Positions 31,862-37,471 of a stretch of DNA of 37,471 nt are shown here, one piece after another. Both the position numbers and the translations under genes were made by a program. The stretch comes from a bacterium. GTDB lineage: Bacteria > Desulfobacterota > Deferrisomatia > Deferrisomatales > Deferrisomataceae. The stretch spans positions 1-37,471 of the forward strand of contig JALUTY010000060.1 of NCBI GenBank assembly GCA_027021615.1. Reading direction: 5' to 3'. Position 1 is the first letter of the stretch. Each line of letters starts with the position of its first letter. Below the pieces are notes generated by a model. It did no database searches, had not been told where the DNA came from, and worked only from the letters and a program-made list of their open reading frames with translations.

Positions 31862-33367
31862 ATGGCCAAGGTTCTCATGCTCCAGGGCACCGGCTCGGAC
31901 GTGGGCAAGAGCGTGCTCGTGGCCGGGCTGTGCCGGATGCTCCGGCAGGACGGGGTGCGGGTGGCCCCGTTCAAGCCCCAGAACATGGCCCTGAACTCGT
32001 ACATCACGGCCGACGGCGGCGAGATGGGCCGAGCCCAGGTGGTGCAGGCGGAGGCGGCCGGGGTCGAGCCCCACACCGACATGAACCCCGTGCTGCTCAA
32101 ACCCACCACGGACGTGGGGGCCCAGGTGATCCTCCAGGGTCGGGTGTACGGGAACATGAGGGCCCGGGAGTATCACGCGTTCAAGCCCAAGGCCCGGCAG
32201 GTGGCCCTGGAGAGCTTCCGGCGCCTGGCCCGCCGGTTCGAGGTGATCCTGGTGGAGGGTGCCGGAAGCCCGGCGGAGATCAACCTCCGGGACGGGGATC
32301 TGGCCAACATGGGGTTTGCCCTGGAGGTGGGCGCGCCCGTGGTGCTGGTGGGTGACATCGACAAGGGCGGGGTGTTCGCCTCCCTGGTGGGCACCTTGGA
32401 GTTGCTGGAGCCCGCCGAGCGGGATCTCATCCGGGCCTTCCTCATCAACAAGTTCCGGGGAGACCCCTCCCTGCTCGACCCGGCATTCCGGGCCGTCACC
32501 GGGCGCACGGGCAAGCCGTTCCTCGGGGTGGTTCCGTACTTCCGGGACATCTTCATCCAGGAGGAGGACGGGATTCACCGGGAGGTGGTCCGCACCCCCA
32601 CCGGGGGCGAGGTCCGGGTCGCGGTGGTGGTGCCGAACCGCATCAGCAACTTCACGGACTTTGACCCGTTCCTGGCCGAGCCGGGGGTCCGGCTCGACTT
32701 CGTGTGGCCCGGGGAGCGGGTGGGCCGGGCAGACGCCATCGTCCTGCCGGGCTCCAAGAACACGGTGGACGACCTCCACGCCCTGTGGCGGTGCGGGCTG
32801 GCCGACGAGATCCTGGAGAACCGGCGCAGGGGCGCCTGGGTCGTGGGCATCTGCGGTGGGTATCAGATGCTGGGCCGGTGGGTGCGTGACCCCCTGGGGG
32901 TCGAGAGCTCCCGGCAGGAGGCCCGGGGGTTCGGGCTCCTGGACGTGGAGACCGTGATGGAGCCCGAGAAGGTCACGGCCCAGTCCGAAAGCCGGGTCCG
33001 GCCGGGTGCACTGGACTGGTACCCCGACGACGACATCCTAAAGGGGTACGAGATCCACATGGGCCGTACCCGGCTCGGCCCAGGGGCGGCCCCCCTGCTG
33101 GAGGTTCGCCGCAAAGGGCACGGGTCGTGGCACCCGGACGGTGCGGTCAGCCCGGACGGGCGGGTGTTCGGCACGTACCTCCACGGCATCTTCGACAATG
33201 ACGCCTTCCGGCAGGCGTTCCTCGGCCTGTTCCGCACCGGCCAGGCCCGGACCACCTCCTTTGCCCGCCGGAAGGAGGAGGGGTACGACCGGCTGGCCGC
33301 GCTGCTCCGGAAGCATCTGGACGTGGACGGCCTGCGCCGGATCCTGGACGGATCGCCGGACGTGTGA
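31862..33367 (+). CDS. cobQ: Cobyric acid synthase
   Basis: 501 residues. GGAGG 7 nt upstream fixes the ATG. It amidates adenosylcobyrinic diamide using ATP and glutamine to give adenosylcobyric acid. The N-terminal synthetase domain has MLQGTGSDVGKSVLVAGL, FKPQNMALNSY and VEGAGSPAEINL. The C-terminal glutamine amidotransferase domain has VVGICGGYQMLG (nucleophile C331), KGYEIHMGRT and YLHGIFDN (catalytic His). Other cobalamin genes are absent and no B12 riboswitch is apparent upstream, so it stands apart from any larger cob cluster here. Confidence 0.96.
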   Translation: MAKVLMLQGTGSDVGKSVLVAGLCRMLRQDGVRVAPFKPQNMALNSYITADGGEMGRAQVVQAEAAGVEPHTDMNPVLLKPTTDVGAQVILQGRVYGNMRAREYHAFKPKARQVALESFRRLARRFEVILVEGAGSPAEINLRDGDLANMGFALEVGAPVVLVGDIDKGGVFASLVGTLELLEPAERDLIRAFLINKFRGDPSLLDPAFRAVTGRTGKPFLGVVPYFRDIFIQEEDGIHREVVRTPTGGEVRVAVVVPNRISNFTDFDPFLAEPGVRLDFVWPGERVGRADAIVLPGSKNTVDDLHALWRCGLADEILENRRRGAWVVGICGGYQMLGRWVRDPLGVESSRQEARGFGLLDVETVMEPEKVTAQSESRVRPGALDWYPDDDILKGYEIHMGRTRLGPGAAPLLEVRRKGHGSWHPDGAVSPDGRVFGTYLHGIFDNDAFRQAFLGLFRTGQARTTSFARRKEEGYDRLAALLRKHLDVDGLRRILDGSPDV

Positions 33368-33371
33368 GGTC

Positions 33372-33386
33372 GGGCCTTCGGCCCGC
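33372..33386. terminator. Hairpin in the cobQ/rqcH convergent junction
   Basis: CGGGCC-TTC-GGCCCG just after the cobQ stop. The same GGGCCTTCGGCCC core occurs at 763-775. A short GGGAGGCT unit follows. There is no T-tract, so terminator function is only possible. Confidence 0.35.
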
Positions 33387-33409
33387 TGGGAGGCTCCCAA
33401 ACAACGCGC

Positions 33410-34963
33410 CTATTTCGTCGCCGGTTTGGGGCTTCCCCAGCCGGGGCGGACCCGAACGGTCTCCTCGCCGTGGACCACCACCCGGCCCGGGCCGGCCCCC
33501 TTGGGCTTGCGGACCCGGCCGGCCTCGACCACTATCACCTCCACCGTCCCCTCCCCCGACCGCCGGGACCTCAGGGCCGCCAGGCCGGCGGCTTCCCGGA
33601 GGGTGCGGTCGGGGCACCGGGCCTCCCGGCCCGGTTTCCGGATCAGCACGTGGGCGCCGGGCGCGTCCCGGGCGTGGAGCCACAGGTCCCACGGCCGGGC
33701 CTCGCGCAGCAGCCGGTCGTTCTCCCGGCCGTTGCGGCCTACCCAGATGGGCCAGCCGTCCGACGACACGTACCGGGCGAAGGGCCGGCCCCCGGGATCC
33801 GGGCGTGGAGGCGCCGCAGGTGGGGGGCCGCCGTCCGCCGCTGCCCCCTCGAACTCCGCCCGGGCCGCGGCCAGCCTCTCCGCGAGGATCTGACGGGCCC
33901 GCTCGGCCTTGGCCGCCCGACGGTACAGCCGCTCCAGGTTGTCGGCAGGGGACCGCCCCGGGTCCAGGGGCACCTCCACCTCCCCGCCGCCCCACGGGTC
34001 GGGCAGAACCGCTGTGTCGGCCCCCCGGGCCACTCGGTGGAGCCCCGCAGCCAGAGCGTCGGCCAGCCGCCGCAGCTCGGCCGGGTCCGGAAGCCGGGCC
34101 AGGTCCTCCTCGATGTTCCGGATCCTGCGCTCGACGCGACGCCTCCAACGACGAACGTCGGGGACGCCGCCCTCGGCCGGGGCCTCTGGCCCTTCCATCC
34201 GGGCCCCCAACCACCGGCCGGCTCCCTCTAGGGCCGAGGCCCACACGGCCACGGGCGCGGCCCCTTCCCGTTCTACAGCCGACAGCCCGTCCTCGTACTC
34301 CCACAGGGGGCCGGGCCGGCCGTAGGCCGCCAGGAGCTCGCCCAACGCGGCGGCCGGGCCCTTGCGGCCCATCCGGGCCCGGAGCTCCCGGGCCAGCCCC
34401 GGGGCCACCCCGAACAGGACCCGCTCCAGCGGCTCGCCCCGGGCGACCCACCGCTCCAGCTCCCCGGGATCTGCCCGATCCGGCAAAACCCGGCCCGCGG
34501 GCACAGGGGGAGGCTCGTACGGCTGGCCCGGCGAGAGGCCCGGCCGGGGCCGCTCCCCTTGGACCGCCCGAACCCGGCCGGACGGATCCAGCACCGCCAG
34601 CAGGGGCCGGCGGCCAGCAGTCTCCCACACCAGGGAGCACCCGTCGTCAGCCCGCCGCAATGCCAGCTCGAGCACCCGGTCGAACCGGCCCCAGCGCACC
34701 CCTTCGAGCCGACCGCCCACGGCGTGGGCCCGCAGGTACGCGGCCAGGGCCGGAGGGCGGGGCGGGGCCGCGGGCCGGCGCTCCACCAACCCAACCCCCA
34801 CGGTCCGCGGACCCGCCGCCAGCATGAGCAGCCCGGTCCGCCCCGGGGCCCGCAGCCGCACCACCGCCCCCCAGTCGGGGGAGGCCCAGGCCCCCTGGAC
34901 CCACGCCCCCCGCCAGTCCCGCTCCAGCTCCGCGCCGACCCGGGCCACCACCCACGGATCCAT
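33410..34963 (-). CDS. rqcH: NFACT-family ribosome quality-control protein, RqcH/Rqc2-like
   Basis: 517 residues from the ATG at 34961-34963, 10 bp after the sppA stop. The NFACT-N domain contains the D95-R96 pair (GRFDRVLEL), needed in Bacillus RqcH for tRNA-Ala recruitment. The middle has helix-hairpin-helix and paired coiled coils (RWRRRVERRIRNIEEDLARL; NLERLYRRAAKAERARQIL). The NFACT-R domain is clear: DLWLHARDAPGAHVLI, then RKPKGAGPGRVVVH and ETVRV. RqcH adds C-terminal alanine tails to nascent chains on split 50S subunits. It is somewhat short and very Arg/Pro/Gly-rich compared with Firmicute homologues. Likely in one operon with sppA. Confidence 0.88.
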   Translation of the reverse strand: MDPWVVARVGAELERDWRGAWVQGAWASPDWGAVVRLRAPGRTGLLMLAAGPRTVGVGLVERRPAAPPRPPALAAYLRAHAVGGRLEGVRWGRFDRVLELALRRADDGCSLVWETAGRRPLLAVLDPSGRVRAVQGERPRPGLSPGQPYEPPPVPAGRVLPDRADPGELERWVARGEPLERVLFGVAPGLARELRARMGRKGPAAALGELLAAYGRPGPLWEYEDGLSAVEREGAAPVAVWASALEGAGRWLGARMEGPEAPAEGGVPDVRRWRRRVERRIRNIEEDLARLPDPAELRRLADALAAGLHRVARGADTAVLPDPWGGGEVEVPLDPGRSPADNLERLYRRAAKAERARQILAERLAAARAEFEGAAADGGPPPAAPPRPDPGGRPFARYVSSDGWPIWVGRNGRENDRLLREARPWDLWLHARDAPGAHVLIRKPGREARCPDRTLREAAGLAALRSRRSGEGTVEVIVVEAGRVRKPKGAGPGRVVVHGEETVRVRPGWGSPKPATK

Positions 34964-34973
34964 GTCCCGTTTC

Positions 34974-35849
34974 CTACCACCCGGGCAGGGCGTAGCGCAG
35001 GGGCGGGGCCGCGGCCTCCTCCAGGGGGGCCAGGGCGTCGGCGTCGTCCCCCAGCAGCCACCGCAGCACACCCCTCCGGTCGCGGCGCCGGTACTCCAGC
35101 TTGGGCTCCTCGGGCAGGCCGGCGAGCTGCCGGGCCCACTCCACGGCGTCCCAGAACCCGCCCAACCGGTCCACCAGCCCCAGATCGAGGGCCTGCCGGC
35201 CCGAGTACACCCGGCCGTCGGCCAGGGCCAGCACCGCCTGCCGGTCCATGCCCCGACCCCCGGCCACCGCGTCTACGAACTGCTGAAACAGGTCGTCGAT
35301 CAGGCTCTGGAACACCGCCCGGTCCTCGGCGGTCATCTCCCGGAACGGAGACCCGGCGTCCTTGAGCGGACCGCTCTTTACCACCTGGGTCCGAAGGCCC
35401 AGCTTGTTGAACAGCAGGTGGACCTCCTGGAACTGGAGGATCACCCCGATCGACCCGGTGGCCGTCCCGGGCAGGGCCACGATCCCGGTAGCCGGGACCG
35501 ACAGGTAGTACCCCCCTGAGGCGGCCAAGGCCCCCATGGACACGATGACCGGCTTGACCGCGGCCGTGCGCTTCACCTCGTCGTGGATCTCCTGACTGGG
35601 CGCGATGCCCCCCCCGGGGCTCTCCACCCGAACCACCACGGCCTTCACGTCCTCGTCCTTACGAAACGCCCGTAGGGCCTCCACGGCAGGGCGGGCGTCG
35701 GCGATGAACCCCCGCACCTCCACCACGCCGATCCGCTCACCCATGGGCAGGGCGCCCCGGCCGGCCCACCACAGGGCCGCACCGGCCGCGAGGGCCACCC
35801 CTGCGGCCACGGCCAACAGAACCCCCAAGAACCTCAAGCACCCTCGCAT
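34974..35849 (-). CDS. sppA: Signal peptide peptidase SppA (short form)
   Basis: 291 residues from the ATG at 35847-35849. One N-terminal membrane helix (about 8-30) precedes a single SppA domain of the S49 family: VVVRVESPGGGIAPSQEIHD, SMGALAASGGYYLSVPA (nucleophile S111), TGSIGVILQF and VVKSGPLKDAGSPFREM (general base K163). The Ser-Lys dyad is intact. It degrades signal-peptide remnants at the membrane. It lies downstream of rpsA, separated by a terminator, and rqcH follows within 10 bp. Confidence 0.95.
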   Translation of the reverse strand: MRGCLRFLGVLLAVAAGVALAAGAALWWAGRGALPMGERIGVVEVRGFIADARPAVEALRAFRKDEDVKAVVVRVESPGGGIAPSQEIHDEVKRTAAVKPVIVSMGALAASGGYYLSVPATGIVALPGTATGSIGVILQFQEVHLLFNKLGLRTQVVKSGPLKDAGSPFREMTAEDRAVFQSLIDDLFQQFVDAVAGGRGMDRQAVLALADGRVYSGRQALDLGLVDRLGGFWDAVEWARQLAGLPEEPKLEYRRRDRRGVLRWLLGDDADALAPLEEAAAPPLRYALPGW

Positions 35850-35881
35850 CGCACGCCTCCTCGAACGGGCCCTCCACGGAA

Positions 35882-35914
35882 AAGGCCGGGCGCGAGCCCG
35901 GCCTTCTATTTTTC
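35882..35914. terminator. Bidirectional-looking intrinsic terminator after rpsA
   Basis: A perfect 10-bp stem, AAGGCCGGGC / GCCCGGCCTT, with a GCGA loop. On the minus strand, in the direction of rpsA, it is followed by TTCC after the paired TT. On the plus strand it is followed by CTATTTTTC. It lies between the rpsA stop and the sppA start. Confidence 0.75.
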
Positions 35915-35957
35915 ATCTCCGATTGTCGCGGCCACCCCACGCGGGGCGCCCCCCTGC

Positions 35958-37471
35958 CTACTCCTCACCGTTCTCCTGGGCCTCCTTAGCCTGCTTGGCC
36001 AGGAGGATCTTCTCGCCGAGGGTCGTGGCGGAGTGGGCCGCCATCTGGCGGTTCAGCTCGTCCAGGGCCATCTTCTCGGCCCGGACCTTCTCGTCCTCGA
36101 TAGCCTTCATCGACAGGCTGATCTTGCGTTCCTCCTGGTCGATGTTGAGCACCTCGGCCTGGATCTCCTGGCCCGGCTCCAGCATGGACTTCAGGTCGTC
36201 CACCTTCTCGCTGGACACCTCGCTCACGTGAACCAGCCCCTCCACGCCCGGCTCGAGCTCCACGAACACTCCGAAGTCCGTGATGTTCGAAACCCTGCCG
36301 GTGACGATGGAGCCCACCCGGTACCGAGCCGTGATGCCGGCCCAGGGATCGGGGGTGAGCTGCTTGATGCCCAAGCTGAACCGCTCGTTGTCCTTGTCGA
36401 TGTGGAGGACCACCGCCTCCACCTCCTCACCCACGTTGTACAGGGTGGCCGGGTGTCCGACCCGCTTGGTCCAGGAGATGTCGCTCACATGGATCAGACC
36501 GTCGATGCCCTCGTCCACGCCCACGAAGATACCGAAGTCGGTGATGTTGCGGATCCGACCCCGCACCACGGCGCCCACGGGGTACCGTTCCTCCAACAGA
36601 TCCCAGGGGTTCGGCTGGCACTGCTTCATGCCCAGGGAGATCCGGCGCCGATTCATGTCCACGTTCAGGACCATGACCTCCACCTGATCTCCCACCTTGA
36701 CCACCTCGCTGGGGTGGTTGACCCGCTTGGTCCAGCTCATCTCCGACACGTGGACCAGCCCCTCGATCCCCGGCTCCAGCTCCACGAAGGCCCCGTAGTC
36801 GGCCAGGCTCACCACCCGGCCCTGGATCCGCGAGCCGATGGGGTAGCGGTCGTCCGCGCTCTCCCACGGGTCGGGGCTGAGCTGCTTGATGCCCAGGCTC
36901 ACTCGTTCCCGCTCCCGGTCGAACGATAGGATCTTGACCTCGACCTCATCGCCGATGTTCACCACCTCGGAGGGGTGGTTCACCCGACCCCAGCTCATGT
37001 CGGTGACGTGGAGCAGCCCGTCGATCCCGCCCAGGTCCACGAAGGCCCCGTAGTCGGTGATGTTCTTGACCACGCCCTTCATCACCACGCCCTCCTCCAA
37101 AACCTGGAGGGTCTTCTCCCGTAGCTTCGCCCGCTCCTCCTCCAGGAGCACCCGGCGGGAGAGAACGATGTTGCCGCGCCGGCGGTTGAACTTGATGATC
37201 TTGAACTGATAGGTCTCGCCGATGAGCTTCTCGAGCTGGCGCACCGGCCGCAGAGCCACCTGGGATCCCGGCAGAAATGCGCGCACCCCGATATCCACGC
37301 TCAACCCGCCCTTGATGCGGGCCACGATCTTCCCCTCCACCACGTCGCCTCGCTCGGCGGCCTTGCTGATCTCGTCCCAGATCCGGATCTTGTCGGCCTT
37401 GTCCTTGCTCAGGACGACCATGCCGTCGGCGTCCTCCAGCCGCTCCACCAGCACCTCGACCTCGTCGCCCT
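35958..37471 (-). CDS. rpsA: 30S ribosomal protein S1, missing its N-terminus at the window edge
   Basis: 504 codons plus stop are visible; the start lies beyond 37471. The reading frame continues past the internal GTG at 37452-37454 (GDEVEVLVERL). S1 repeats run from the end of domain 1 through domain 2 (GKIVARIKGGLSVDIGVRAF, then LPGSQ) and domains 3 to 6. Domains 3-6 each show the (I/L)TD(Y/F)G-(A/I/V)FV...G(L/I)(I/V)HVS pattern, for example NITDYGAFVDLGGIDGLLHV. S1 binds mRNA and docks it on the 30S subunit. The C-terminus ends in a Lys/Glu-rich helix (KILLAKQAKEAQENGEE). The rpsA-sppA order is familiar from Geobacter-like genomes. Confidence 0.97.
   Translation of the reverse strand, partial: GDEVEVLVERLEDADGMVVLSKDKADKIRIWDEISKAAERGDVVEGKIVARIKGGLSVDIGVRAFLPGSQVALRPVRQLEKLIGETYQFKIIKFNRRRGNIVLSRRVLLEEERAKLREKTLQVLEEGVVMKGVVKNITDYGAFVDLGGIDGLLHVTDMSWGRVNHPSEVVNIGDEVEVKILSFDRERERVSLGIKQLSPDPWESADDRYPIGSRIQGRVVSLADYGAFVELEPGIEGLVHVSEMSWTKRVNHPSEVVKVGDQVEVMVLNVDMNRRRISLGMKQCQPNPWDLLEERYPVGAVVRGRIRNITDFGIFVGVDEGIDGLIHVSDISWTKRVGHPATLYNVGEEVEAVVLHIDKDNERFSLGIKQLTPDPWAGITARYRVGSIVTGRVSNITDFGVFVELEPGVEGLVHVSEVSSEKVDDLKSMLEPGQEIQAEVLNIDQEERKISLSMKAIEDEKVRAEKMALDELNRQMAAHSATTLGEKILLAKQAKEAQENGEE

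Overview
The window is a very GC-rich (roughly 70% by eye), gene-dense stretch of a Gram-negative chromosome. LpxC, an NtrY/NtrX pair behind a DUF4390 gene, a decaheme c-type cytochrome, a Frz/Che-type chemosensory operon and an rpsA-sppA pair together suggest a deltaproteobacterial / Desulfobacterota-like metal-reducing lineage (Deferrisoma- or Geobacter-like). This is inference from gene content; no 16S gene is present. Apart from one IS end, the content looks like core chromosome.

Layout. 1-131: left end of an ISL3-type insertion sequence. 132-819: non-coding, with a terminator-like hairpin and the first copy of a dispersed repeat. 820-1887 (+): YHS-domain/thioredoxin-reductase-like flavoprotein without the redox CxxC. 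1946-5776 (-): operon of solute-binding lipoprotein, two Dpp/Opp-type permeases and AmpD, all joined by 4-bp start/stop overlaps, with no ATPase gene. 5967-8639 (+): OsmC-like protein, TrmA-family RNA methyltransferase, TatD-like hydrolase, small membrane protein. 8636-12220 (-): DNA polymerase IV, MBL-fold hydrolase, ManC. 12221-12833: repeats and an inverted-repeat-bounded element.

12834-20547 (-): a complete chemosensory operon in transcription order: CheY-like receiver, CheA, CheW, a 787-residue soluble all-coiled-coil MCP, a 44-codon ORF, CheR, CheB. The receiver is broken at a C9 tract and its frame returns at a C8 tract, so the locus looks like a slipped-strand contingency locus (or a double sequence error). 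20700-22550 (+): decaheme cytochrome and phosphatidylserine decarboxylase. 22516-26623 (-): DUF4390, NtrY, NtrX. 26907-27833 (-): LpxC, preceded by a sigma-54-like promoter. 27834-28466: a large composite repeat copy. 28467-30290 (+): 607-residue DUF4382/DUF5666-like lipoprotein. 30432-31657 (-): soluble histidine kinase plus a small membrane protein. 31862-33367 (+): CobQ. 33410-37471 (-): RqcH-like NFACT protein, SppA, and ribosomal protein S1 (cut by the window edge).

Three features cut across the window. (1) A family of degenerate 7-8 bp tandem repeats sits between genes and in two places runs into gene ends (AmpD, CheR). Three copies carry a gapless core of about 65 bp. (2) Translational coupling by NTGA overlaps is the rule: at least nine junctions use it. 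(3) The most interesting candidate systems are the Frz-like pathway with a homopolymer-disrupted receiver and the AmpD-linked peptide importer, which could be an ABC-type muropeptide recycling route.
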